Shown here one piece after another: positions 1-9,945 of a stretch of DNA of 64,000 nucleotides. Source of the stretch: Centroberyx gerrardi (taxonomy: Eukaryota; Chordata; Actinopteri; Beryciformes; Berycidae). The DNA lies in assembly GCF_048128805.1 (NCBI RefSeq), contig NC_136017.1:16279807-16343806 (forward strand), in the 5' to 3' direction. How positions within the stretch are numbered: position 1 is the stretch's first letter; every line of letters starts with the position of its first letter. Below the pieces are notes generated by a model. The model made no database searches and was not told the DNA's origin. It saw nothing but the letters and a program-made list of their open reading frames with translations. A program made the translations under genes and the position numbers.

Positions 1-229
1 ATTTTAATGCAATACATTTTTTTTTTTTGCAATAGCAAGCAATAGTTCAGTGAGCTTTTGCCATGGCTATTCTGTAGATCAGAATTTGTGGAATTTCCCA
101 GTAGGCAAATCTCAGCAGTTTTGCTACTCGTTTAGTTGGCAGTTTCCCTACGATTTCAGACACCCTGCTGTATTTCGTAAGCCTTGTCTTCTGCTTCTTC
201 CTCTCATTTCACTGCTTCTCCTCTTTCAG

Positions 230-371
230 GATCATAATATTCTGGTGGTGCCAGGCCTGCATCCGGCCAGCCTCTACAGGCTGGAGGTCCAGGTGATCAC
301 GGCAGAGGGCGACGGCCCCGCGACCAGCCGAACCTTCCAGACCCCTGGATCCCAAACCAGCCTGAAGCACA
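230..371 (+). CDS. anos1: anos1 penultimate coding exon
   Basis: The exon follows a pyrimidine-rich acceptor (CTCTTTCAG ending at 229), starts in phase 0, is 142 bases long, and ends at an A before GTAAGG. It encodes the end of the fourth FnIII repeat and then a Ser/Thr/Gln-rich linker. It is clearly more GC-rich than the flanking introns. Confidence 0.88.
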
Positions 372-1140
372 GTAAGGACAGACTCACTGGGAAGCTCAAA
401 TATAAAAGCATTAGGATGTGACTTTGAGGAATCTACAGTGAACTATAGTATCTGTATCTTTGGTGCTGATCTTTGATGGCATACAGTGGCTATAAAAACT
501 ACTTTTCTCTAATTTTACTGTGGAAGTCAGTGAAGAAACTGGAGGAAAAAAGTGAAAAGTGCTCCCTATACAGTGATGGAAGGATGATTTATTTTTTCTT
601 TGAGAAATTGAATCAAATACTGTCCTTACCTTTCACCCTAAAGTCCCATTAAGATGTACTGAAGGGACCTGATATAAGATTCCTAGCAAGAATGGTAAAA
701 TCAGAGCAATATTGAAACAAAAATATATCCAAAATGTACCTAAAGTTAAAGAATAAATTCTATATTTTATAAAGTATTTGTGACAACAGCAAGTGAGAAA
801 AGGGGGTGAATACTTTTGCAAAAGCTAACACAAAAAGCTTTTTGTGTTATTAGAATGTTGTACTTTCACATAATACACGATACATACATACATGATAAAA
901 AGTACTTTGCATAGATTTTACACAGGAAATCCCAAATAAATGTATTTCGAACTAATTTTGTAGCACAAGAAAGTGCAAAAAGTCAACAGTGGTGAACACT
1001 TTCTTTAGCCACTATCATATCGTATCATATGCATCACTTGATAGATTGTTTTTTTTATTGATGTATTTCTAATCTCCCCTCATGCAGGAACCAGACTGAG
1101 GAAGCATCACCATAAACAGCCAATGATTGAGAGGCACTGA
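230..1140 (+). CDS. anos1: anosmin-1, 3' end (last two coding exons)
   Basis: Anosmin-1 is a secreted, heparan-sulfate-binding matrix glycoprotein (a WAP domain followed by four fibronectin type III repeats) needed for GnRH neuron and olfactory axon development. Only the C-terminal end lies in the window. The exons are 230-371 and 1088-1140. The first exon encodes the final strands of the last FnIII repeat, with a typical Pro-Gly-Leu-x-Pro-x-x-x-Tyr-x-Leu-x-Val pattern (residues of the LYRLEVQV type). It ends one base into a codon at a GT donor at 372. The second exon restores the frame and gives a short basic tail rich in Arg, Lys and His before TGA at 1138-1140. The human protein has a similar LKHR/His-rich tail. 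Teleosts carry anos1a and anos1b, and the fragment does not tell which this is. Upstream exons lie outside the window. Confidence 0.88.
1088..1140 (+). CDS. anos1: anos1 last coding exon, basic C-terminal tail
   Basis: This short exon follows a CAG acceptor at 1085-1087. With one base carried over from the previous exon it gives 17 codons and TGA. The tail contains three consecutive His after Arg-Lys and ends Glu-Arg-His, resembling the His/Lys-rich tail of human anosmin-1, which ends Glu-Arg-Tyr. The other two frames give no family resemblance. Confidence 0.78.
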
Positions 1141-1363
1141 GCCCAGGTAGCCAATCAGACTGCATGAACCAATTCACCCAAACTCAGGATAACGGAGATT
1201 CCACAGAACAGTAATCCGCAATGCAAAGTGCAGCCTCACCAGCTTCATGACGACGACGGATTCTCCTTCACAACTGACAACCATTTCAGTGTCCTTCCTA
1301 TGATGGAGTGGGTAATTGAGGACACGATTACTATTGAAGGTGCTACATGTAGCATTTAACATC

Positions 1364-1369
1364 AATAAA
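1364..1369 (+). promoter_or_regulatory. candidate anos1 polyadenylation signal
   Basis: This AATAAA lies 224 bases after the anos1 stop codon. It is the first canonical hexamer downstream in this orientation, so it is a reasonable 3' end. The true cleavage site is not visible from sequence alone. Confidence 0.45.
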
Positions 1370-2770
1370 TCATTACTATTCATTTTTAGACATTAGTATA
1401 ATTCCTGTAAACAAACAAGACCATCACCAAGAAGATCAGCAGCCTTTAGTGGCCTCTGTACTGCATTTTACATTGTGAGCCACCTGGTCAGATTTGGCGG
1501 GAAATCTGCTGGATTGCTTTACAGCACAAAACAGGAAGAGGGCGCTGTTCTTCCAGAGCAAACAGAGCTAAAGCTTTCAGAGCTTCTGGCAACGGCAGAT
1601 GGTGGAAGGAGTGAAAGAACGATGGAAAAATCACTTCTAACATGTTTATCCTCTTCAGTAAAGACAAAGACGCAAGGGAGGGGGAGGGGGGACAGGAAGC
1701 AACAAGGTTTATTGGGAAATGTAGTAATTTTGAGAAATGCTAACGCTAACAATACCACTGGTGTGAGATAGAGGCGACCAATCGTCTCCACCCTGGTCTC
1801 ATTTGTTTACGGTAATTATACCAAGGAATCACAATTAATTTGACAATGAGATATTGATGTGTACAAATGATGCACGTAGCACCTTTAAATACAATAATAC
1901 AGCAATACAGAACATCAAAAATGCTCATGTTAGGACAAATGCCATATTCAATACACTAATAAGCAGCAATAAGGTTTGATGCAAGTTGTGCCAGTTAAAG
2001 AAATGGTACTTTCCTTTCGCTCCCTGCTGTTGTGTAAGTAAGCTCACCACTAGTTTGTGATATGTGGGTGTCCATCTGAATAGCATGTAGATACAGTAGC
2101 TAACTAAGTTCATTACCTGCTGTACCCCTTAATAAGTCAGTTTAATGGGATTGCATGCAAACACCCTTAGCATTGTCAGTGTCATTGCCTGGTTCCCTTC
2201 AAAACATTTTAAAAACTCTCAAATGGATTCAAGGATGAGATTTGTTGTTTTTGTAAGTTAATTTGCCCGTTTGGTAAGAACATGTAGCTCCCTATAGCCT
2301 CTATTCTGTAAATGCTGTATATACTGTTTGTCTGTATTTATTAGTTGTGGCATATTTGTGTCTGAACGAGTGTCTACTGTAAACCCAATCCCTCTCTACT
2401 GTATGTGTGTTCAGCCTTTTCTAAACCTCTAGAGACCCTGTAAAAAGATGTTTTTTAAAGTAAAGATAAATTCCATGTCAATATGTGCGTAGCCTACTTT
2501 GCACACGTGCCGCTTTTAATCTACTTATTATTTGATCTTCCTCTTTCTGCTCCTCTCATCAGCGTCTTTTTTTCAGTATCCAGCGGTGACCTTTGTCCAT
2601 TGTGAGAATTTATAATGATGGCGTAACCATGACTGTATTCCTATGGGGAGAAGCAAAGCCATGAGAAAACAAAGATCTGTACTCTAATTCTACCTCCATT
2701 ATTCTTTGGTTGGTGTGCAAACAAAAGGTTTGGAGAGCCCCGGGGGATATGCGGTAATGTGGATGTGCAC
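1370..2770. other. anos1 downstream flank, no gene seen
   Basis: AT-rich sequence. Reading frames are short, lack splice context and match nothing I recognise. It may include alternative anos1 3' UTR. Confidence 0.4.
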
Positions 2771-2771
2771 G

Positions 2772-2911
2772 TACACACACACACACACACACACATACAC
2801 ACACCGCTAAGAAGCTCTCACAGTGCTCAGCAACCATTGCATCATGCCTCATTCCCATGCACCGCCACGTACTGATCTTCGCTTGTCTGGTTTGTGTGTG
2901 TGTGTGTGTGC
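2772..2911. repeat. paired CA and GT microsatellites
   Basis: A CA run at about 2772-2804 is followed roughly 90 bases later by a GT run at about 2892-2911. The two are complementary and could form a long hairpin. They also account for a Cys-Val-rich antisense reading frame. Confidence 0.85.
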
Positions 2912-3340
2912 ATGCGTCATACTCTTTGCACACTTCCTATACAAGACATTTTCAATAATCTTCCCATAGATTTAAAAAACTAAAATAGTTGGTTCCGCAC
3001 ATCAGGCTGTCCTGAAAGTCCATAGTTTGGCTTCTTAATGCTCTGCTTATGTTAATGCAGCTCAGACCCACTGTATAGCGCCATGATGGAGTATCATCTA
3101 AAACACTTGCATGCAACGTGAAAAAGGATGAATGTAGTGGAGGATGCTGTACACTGCCGCTGTGCTGGGAAGTCCATTTGGATAAGGAATAGCTTGGCCC
3201 GGAGCATAAAAACCATCTTTACGTAGGATTTATGAACATTTCAAGGTCCGGGCTTTTTCCTCCACCAGCCTAAATACGTTTAACACAGTAAAAGGATGAA
3301 CTGAGAGAGGAGGTTGAGAGCTGGAGGGCTGGGGAGAGCA

Positions 3341-3378
3341 GATAGAATAGAATAGAATAGAATAGAATAGAATAGAAC
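3341..3378. repeat. AATAG pentanucleotide microsatellite
   Basis: About seven tandem copies of AATAG. The complementary motif (CTATT) is repeated at 19077-19104. Confidence 0.9.
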
Positions 3379-3426
3379 TCGGTTGTCCAACTAGGTCAGA
3401 AAATTATTCCGTAACCCTTCCTTTTT

Positions 3427-3789
3427 CAGTCACCATAAGTACTAGGTATTTACAAGGTAATGACTAGGTATTTACCAGGTAAATACATTGCAAGAATAGT
3501 AAGTTACCATGTAATTACAGCTGTAAATCCTCAGAAACTGAATTACTTGTGATTTGCGAGGTCATTATCAACATAATTCCCACAACACAGATACAATATC
3601 ATAGTTTAGTAACAGAGAAGGTGTTTCTAATAAACTGTAGTCTAATACCTTTGGGCTCTTACTATCCTAAACCTGTTATTATAGTGAGTGATTTTAGTAA
3701 TTCAACTGTTTCTAAGTATTAACTTGCTTAGTCACAGATGTAATTACTAACTGACTATTCTGGTCAATACCTAGTACTTAGAGTGACTG
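3427..3789. mobile_element. miniature inverted-repeat element
   Basis: The left end (CAGTCACCATAAGTACTAGG) and the reverse complement of the right end at 3766-3789 agree over about 24 bases with two or three mismatches. The interior has further ACTAGGTATTTAC-type repeats and no coding capacity, as expected of a non-autonomous DNA transposon. I see no convincing target duplication. Confidence 0.65.
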
Positions 3790-3828
3790 TAGAAGACAGA
3801 GTGGCCAATTATTCACTGTGTTGTACTC

Positions 3829-3893
3829 AAGTCACTCTGGCTGAGAGCATCAGCTAAATGTGTAAGATATAGATGAAATGTAAATGTAATTTT
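3829..3893 (+). repeat. SINE/LINE 3' tail-like repeat
   Basis: This carries the common fish motif of a 'GTCACTCTGGCTGAGAGCAT' core, then CAGCTAAATG and AATGTAAATGT. I know it as a widespread retroposon tail, and the family name is not certain. Related copies lie at 53394-53460 (-) and 62463-62530 (+). Confidence 0.5.
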
Positions 3894-3911
3894 TCTTCTT
3901 CCTCAGCATCT

Positions 3912-4212
3912 AGGGTTTGACTGCTGATATTTTGTGCTGATATTCACCATCTTTAAATTTGCCCATTTTCATGCCAGACAAATTCCAGAAATGACAAGTA
4001 TTCAATGTTTGTATTCTTGTTAGGGTGGAAAAGCCTCAGTATGTAGACCATCATGGGACACTAAAACTCTCATTAAAATCCAGGATAATAATAATGATAA
4101 TAAAACATATTCATGCATACTTGCGGAATCCGAAATCTTCAGATTGAAATAAGTTCTGGTTAAGGGCTTCCTGACCACTGACCCCAATATGTGACCGATG
4201 GATATGAATTCC
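3912..4212 (+). repeat. interspersed repeat family B, copy 1
   Basis: The copy starts near GTTTGACTGCTGATATTTTG and contains the diagnostic core AGGGTGGAAAAGCCTC followed by CATGGGACACTAAAACTCTC. Other copies are at 16674-17058, 23324-23410 and 39231-39612 (+), and 53490-53938 and 58186-58600 (-). No coding capacity. Probably a non-autonomous DNA transposon common in fish. Confidence 0.7.
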
Positions 4213-5540
4213 ACAAGCTGTCATCAGTCTTGTGATACATGGGGTATTTTGCATTGTTGTCAAGAACTATACGGGTCACCTACTTGGGAAATGTGCACTT
4301 CGTTACTGCACGCTTTAACGATTTTGCACCAAAAGGGCGGTGATCCCACTGGATGTTTTTGAAATATTGCACAACATCTCATGCGTGGTGTGTGTTCAAA
4401 ACCCCCCTCCCGAAACACACAGAAAACTTGGCCCCGGTCGAGAGGACTCGTTTCAGAAAAAAAAAAAAATCGGGACTCTTGATGTGTTAAACATCAAAGC
4501 CGATCTGGTGTTTTCTTCTTGAAATGGACCGTGTGAAATGTGCATTTAAAGGAATCGGAATGAGCCGGCAGCCCGCTGCGCCCGGGCCGGCATGGGGCCG
4601 TCGCGGGAAACGTTTTATGTCTATATGTTTGTTAGAAATGCATTCTTTTGATTATGACTATGCACTTTAATCTGATCGTACACATCTGTTGGAGACGCTC
4701 AAGCTGCGAGTGTCTCCCTTTTCTCTCTACGGCATTCCTTTAGTCTTTGATGATCCTCTGGATGACCGTAAGTAATGATAACAATATCCCAAATGGTATT
4801 GCCGATCTTGTAATACTTGGAAGGAAGGAAGGAATGTTTTAACGCTCCGCACATGATGATTTTATTGACTATATGACATGCAGGCATTGCTTTGGCAGCA
4901 GCGTCCTGTGTCTGTTTTACTTGCTTAGTAGTGGCGGTGCGAACAGTTTACAAGGACAAAGCAGGACAAGGAGATTTGATAATGAATTCTTGGCTCCTAA
5001 TGAGTAAAAAGACCTTGAAATGGAAATGTAATTTCCAGTGTAATTTAATGGGATGTGCCCCGCGCTGCGAAGTCCTTCCCCATCCTCTCTGTTCTCCCCC
5101 TCTATTTATCTGTCTGTTTCTTTGTCTGCCTCTCTCTCTGTGCACGTAATATCCTCCAGACACCGAGTTACTATGATGTGTGGCCAGCCACTTAGAAAAT
5201 CAGAGCTTGTCACAGCCCAGACCCGCACTAGTCTTTTAATAAAACCACAGATGATTTGTTCGGTGTGTGGTTATCTAAGGGCGCGCGCTCTGCCAAAAGA
5301 AGAAAAATCCCAGGTTGGGTTTACAGTGTATTTTATATTTGTCGTTGTTTTCGGGTACAGCAGAATGCACGAGATGATTTATCGCAAATGCCACTCACAT
5401 GAAATACATGAGCGCATACGTTTATGGCAGCAGGGTGCAGACGATCTACCGTAGCATTATGTCGAAACAGCATTATAACTCATTTTTTATAGTATGGTCA
5501 TGCTCAAAGATATACAGTAGTACCGCAGTATACACTGCAC
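4213..5540. other. intergenic, no gene seen
   Basis: Mixed-composition single-copy-looking DNA with a short GC-rich patch near 4560-4610 and a pyrimidine-rich stretch near 5080-5150. The open frames (largest 5053-5454) lack splice sites and family resemblance. Confidence 0.4.
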
Positions 5541-5559
5541 AGTCTTAACAAGAAGAGCC

Positions 5560-5960
5560 CTACAGTACCAGCATCGTTTGGACAGTCACAAAACTCTTTC
5601 AGAAACCCTTAAATCCTTTTACTGTACATACAAGGGAACCTTTATGGTGCTATAAAGAACCATTTTATCAAGGTACTTTACAACCATTGCCCGAATGGCT
5701 CTGCACAAAGAAAAAGGAGGGTTCTTTAAGGGTTCTTTGGCTCTATATGGAACCATAATGATTCAAAGAACCCTCTGATTTGTTATAACGCAAAAACAAA
5801 CTGGCAAATCAGAGATAAGACCCTATTGTGGTTCTTAAAAAGTTCCTTTAATTCTGCTGATTTGGAACATTTTATGCAGTCTAAAAGGGTTCCTTATAGC
5901 ACCTTAGAACCATTTCCTGATACTATAAAGAACCCTATTTGTTGAGAGTGTGTATAAAAC
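5560..5960. repeat. GGTTCTTTAAG-type interspersed repeat
   Basis: Many direct and inverted copies of motifs such as AAAGAACC, GGTTCTTTA, TATAGCACC and AGAACCATTT. This is a known pattern of a fish repeat with strong internal symmetry. A related segment continues at 6480-6690 on the far side of family C copy 1, so the C element may have inserted between two parts. Confidence 0.65.
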
Positions 5961-6027
5961 CTTTATGAGAGTGTATGAAATCTTCCAAATCATCCACATT
6001 CTAGCTAGAACTATTAAAGGTCCATAA

Positions 6028-6478
6028 AAAGATAAAGCTGCACTAGGCAAGATTTTTATGTAAAACTCCAGCTGTCAATCACAAAGTGGGGCTGCAGCAG
6101 AGAAGAGCGTCCCTTCCCCACTAACTGAGATGCGGTAGATTCGCCCACATAGAATTCTGGTGTCGGGTATGGACACATCTCCGCCCACAGAACGTGACAA
6201 ATCAAAACTTAAGAGTGAAATCCAAACTGTCTCCTAAACAGCAGTGAGCAGCAAGGAAGCTGGACTCACCAGCGTTACATCTTTTCCTCTCTCGTCTCTT
6301 TGGTTTCCTTTGGTACAAAGCATCACACAGCGACTGGGTTGGTTAACATGAGCGTGCTGTGTGCAGTTTACTGATGTCACCTTAAAGGATTTTGGGGTAT
6401 TGAAGTTCAAATTTTCAAACAGTTGCCTCTCACTGCCATTTGGGGCCGCCAACGTGCGAAGTTGCCAAGTCTAGCTTT
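6028..6478 (+). repeat. interspersed repeat family C, copy 1 (longest)
   Basis: It begins AAAGCTGCACTAGGCAAG and carries GTGGGGCTGCAGCAGAGAAG, then GAATTCTGGTGTCGGGTATG, and near its end GCCGCCAACGTGCGAAGT. Other copies are at 17458-17830 (+), 33372-33735 (+), 25748-25882 (-) and 26980-27152 (-). Non-coding. Confidence 0.75.
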
Positions 6479-6479
6479 A

Positions 6480-6690
6480 CTACTTCTAGTTTGGAGCATT
6501 TCATGCATTCTTAAATGCTTCTATACAGCACCATGAAGAATTAATTTTGGACCATTTGAGCATGATGCTATAGAGAACCTTTCTATAAGGTTCTTCTTCT
6601 TTATAGCACCAAAAAAGGTTCTGCTATGGCACAAGCCTAAACCATTTTTCTACTACTTTATAGAGCCCTTTTTCTTAAGAATGTAGCGTG
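6480..6690. repeat. GGTTCTTTAAG-type repeat, second part
   Basis: It shares ATAGAGAACC, AAGGTTCT and TATAGCACC motifs with 5560-5960. Confidence 0.55.
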
Positions 6691-8411
6691 AAGAGAGTGC
6701 TTTTACCGTGTAGCTGGTTGGAGCAATTTCTGAAGGTTCTATCCATTATTCCTTCTTAGAAACTATATGTTATGTGAAATGGTGTTTGCAAACCATTGGT
6801 GAATCCCATGCAGGGGGGAGCAAATCAATGAAGCCCGATCAGATACTGGAGAAGGACAACGAAATGTCAACTTCCAGTCGTTCCCTCCCAGTGTTTCGAA
6901 ATACAGTGTCGAAGGTGATTAACTCAGTTGTCAGCAGTGAAAAGAGACAGAGATCTGAAGTGAGAGACAGAAATGACTCATCCCCTGAAAGAGAGAGAGA
7001 GATGGGTGCATACACTGGCTTAATAATAAGGCATACAGTAATATTTAATAGGAACCAGAGGCATTGGCAGCAGCAGCAGCCGTTGCACCCAAGGTAAGGC
7101 AGTTAGAATGAATGTAGAGGTCCGTCAGTCGGCGTTCACCTCCTATCAATATATCACAGCCGTGGAAAACCCACAGAGAGCAGAACGGGCACCGAGACAA
7201 CCTCGTTTCATCATTTGCATGTCCTCGAGGGGACATTGAGGAGAAAAACATCTTTTGTTCGAGGCTAGAACGACGGAGACGAACCGTTAGTTCGCGCGTT
7301 CCCTTGTCTCGCCGCCCGGCAGTCTAATTGGGTTGAGTTTATTCGCGGCCGGTCATTGTCGAGAGTCTTTGGCCAGTGAAGTGAGCCACAGAGCTGATAA
7401 CAACCTTGGATTCATTGATCTCTGTGTTACTATCCACATAAATGCAGTCCAGTAGGTGTTCCAGCCTATTCATTAGATGATGGGTATTGATTCAAGCGCA
7501 TGATTGGGTCGCCTTGTTGGGGAGACGGCATTCTCCCGAGTCGCAGGTTAGTAATAACCCCTATTTTGTCACCATGGAAATAATAAAAAAGATGTGAAAT
7601 GATGGAACACGAGCTTATTTTTCCATTGGTTTGTACCACCAGGCTATACTTGTGACATTATGTTCATGGTCGTTCAACATATTTCACATGGAAAAAACGA
7701 TAAGTGCAGAAAATTAAAGCTTCACGCCCTTGTTGGCTCTAAGCCTTTGCCATCATTGTAGATATTAAACCGGAGCTCTGAAGAGACGCTAAGTTAAATA
7801 AAGTGTGACACTCAATCCTTCATTTCCCATCCTCCTCATCAGCCGCTTCCTCCACATTGGCTGAAGTGTTAAAGCAGATGGACTGTGAAAAATAGCTGGG
7901 AGTGTGTGGAGTAGATACAAGGGGGAGTGCAATCACATGCGTGTGCAAGCGTGCACGTACGTATGCACGCACACACGCACACAAACACAAACAAAAAAAA
8001 ACACAGTTGCGTGCGATAATCCCCCTAAGATCTGAGCGATGCTGTCTTTGAAGAAGTACTGTCTGGCAGTTTTCGTAATGCTGATTTGTGTTCCATGGTG
8101 GATCCAACACGGCTTCAGATCCTTTGGGGATCCATTGAATCACTATCCAGCGCTGAGGAAGCGGGAAGAGGCCTTACAAAGGATACTCCTACTGAAATCG
8201 ATCCTTCTCCGGCTGATCTCAACTGCAGTTGCAGCCCTTTGAAAATGCTCAAAGTAAACTACACTGTGCAAAAAAACATAGGAGTGCTTGCTCCTTTCAT
8301 GAAATACACTGACCAGATGAATCCAGGTGAAAGCTATAGTTCCATATTGATTTCACTTATCAAATCCACTTCATCCATGATGGTGAGACATAGACGAATG
8401 GAGAAGACAGG
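6691..8411. other. intergenic, no gene seen
   Basis: Largely single-copy-looking DNA. It includes a GAGAGA patch near 6995-7003, a CAG run near 7070-7080 and a CA-rich stretch near 7930-8005. I find no exon-like frame with supporting splice sites and homology. Confidence 0.4.
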
Positions 8412-8638
8412 TTAACTACAATGTGAACTTTTAGCCTTGAGGCAGGAATTGTATTGTTAGTCCCGCCCTCAGTTGGTCAACTTCGGCTCCAACACTTCAC
8501 TCACCTTGATGAGCTGTCTGATGAACTGGGATAATCTAGCATCGCTACCTTGTTTTGCAGAAACCTAGCTAGTTAGTTAGCTAGGTTGTTTATTCATTGT
8601 TATTTTAAAGTAAAAAAAGTTGCGTATTGCAGCTTTAA
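8412..8638. mobile_element. miniature element family G, copy 1
   Basis: Degenerate ends (TTAACTACAATGTG on the left; GTATTGCAGCTTTAA on the right) surround a core, GCCTTGAGGCAGGAA ... TTAGTCCCGCCC ... CAGTTGGTCAAC. The same core is present inverted at 30520-30600 in sts intron 8. Confidence 0.6.
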
Positions 8639-8639
8639 A

Positions 8640-9777
8640 GAAGGGTTTCAAAGCCTTGAGAAAACTGAGATGTTGATTGCACAAAAGGGTGCACAACATA
8701 ACACTGGGTATAGTCCTAATAATTTGTGAAGTGAATAAACCTGTCCAGTCAGTTCTGTGCCATGCTGAGGTGTGCCACGCTACACCAAACCATCTACTGC
8801 ACTTTGAATTGCCTGAAAAACAGACAGTTGACCCTATACGTACTGCATCAAATGTGAGGATTTCATTACCTGTGCCTATAATGTGGCGTATGTTTTTTTT
8901 TTTTTTAATCAATTATGAATAATCAGTCAAACCCTCATCTGAATGCATCTATGGAATATCATTTCCATTCATGCAAATAAACCCATAACTTGTCATTCTG
9001 TCACACTAAGCTGAATCCATGCATCTACGTCTGTTTGCACACAGGCATCCGCACGCTGATAAGGAAAAAGAAAGCCTCCTCTCGGTTGCAAATACATCAG
9101 AGCTGTCAAGATAGTAGAGGAGGCTGCCCTCATTTCCCACTTCTCCTCTCCCAAAATGCTAATGCCGTGTTTTCCTGTACGTCTCTGAATTAGAAACTGT
9201 CCGGTTCATTTAGCCTTACGCGGGCGGCGCTAGTGGGATTAGCGCCTCGGAGCTAGCTCACATCACGGTTGTATAGATTTCATCAGCTCTCATCATGACT
9301 AATGCAATTTCCATCAAATATTAAAAGCCAAACACGTCAAGCGATGTTATTGTTGTCTCATAGTCATTGATTGAAAGCGCTGTGGCTCCTCTGCATGCTG
9401 CCGATGGAAGTTGATTATGAATTTTTGATATTTATGCCACCCTGCAAACACCATACATCAGCACCGCATGCAGGTGTAGGAATGACTTGTCTCCAGTGCT
9501 CAAAGATCAGCTGCAGACATTATTGGCAAAGCCTTAACTCACTTCCAGACATGGCATGTTTAGACTGATGGTTCCAATTAAACGCCGCCGCCATTTAGGC
9601 AGTTGCCAACCAACAAATTGGGCAACCCACTGTCATATTCAATGCTTACTGATCATATTTGACAGTAAGAGTAATGATGTTCCTAATGCTCGAAACACTG
9701 ATTGAACGGGATGTTGCCTCCACCTGTCCTGACCTTTTGAGGATCTACACATGTACCAAATCTATGCACATATGCGA
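8640..9777. other. intergenic, repeat-poor block
   Basis: No gene seen. The part at 9190-9600 has balanced composition with several TAAT motifs and no recognised repeat, so it could be conserved non-coding DNA. That is only an inference. Confidence 0.35.
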
Positions 9778-9945
9778 CCTGCATCGTTTTGTGAAATCAG
9801 AACCTAAATATCTCTCTGATATCAGAGATCAATAAAATATCAATACACTTGCCAAAGCTGGAATTTTTACTGTGCCATTATATCATATAGTGGACATTTT
9901 TGCTTGTTTGGGGTGACATATGGTATTTTAAGGAGGCTTTTCTGA
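9778..9945 (-). repeat. interspersed repeat family D, copy 1
   Basis: It contains TGCATCGTTTTGTGAAATCAGAACCTAAATAT and AAAGCTGGAATTTTTACTGTGCC in part. Similar copies are at 13170-13530 (+), 51450-51745 (-) and 56065-56310 (+). Confidence 0.6.
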
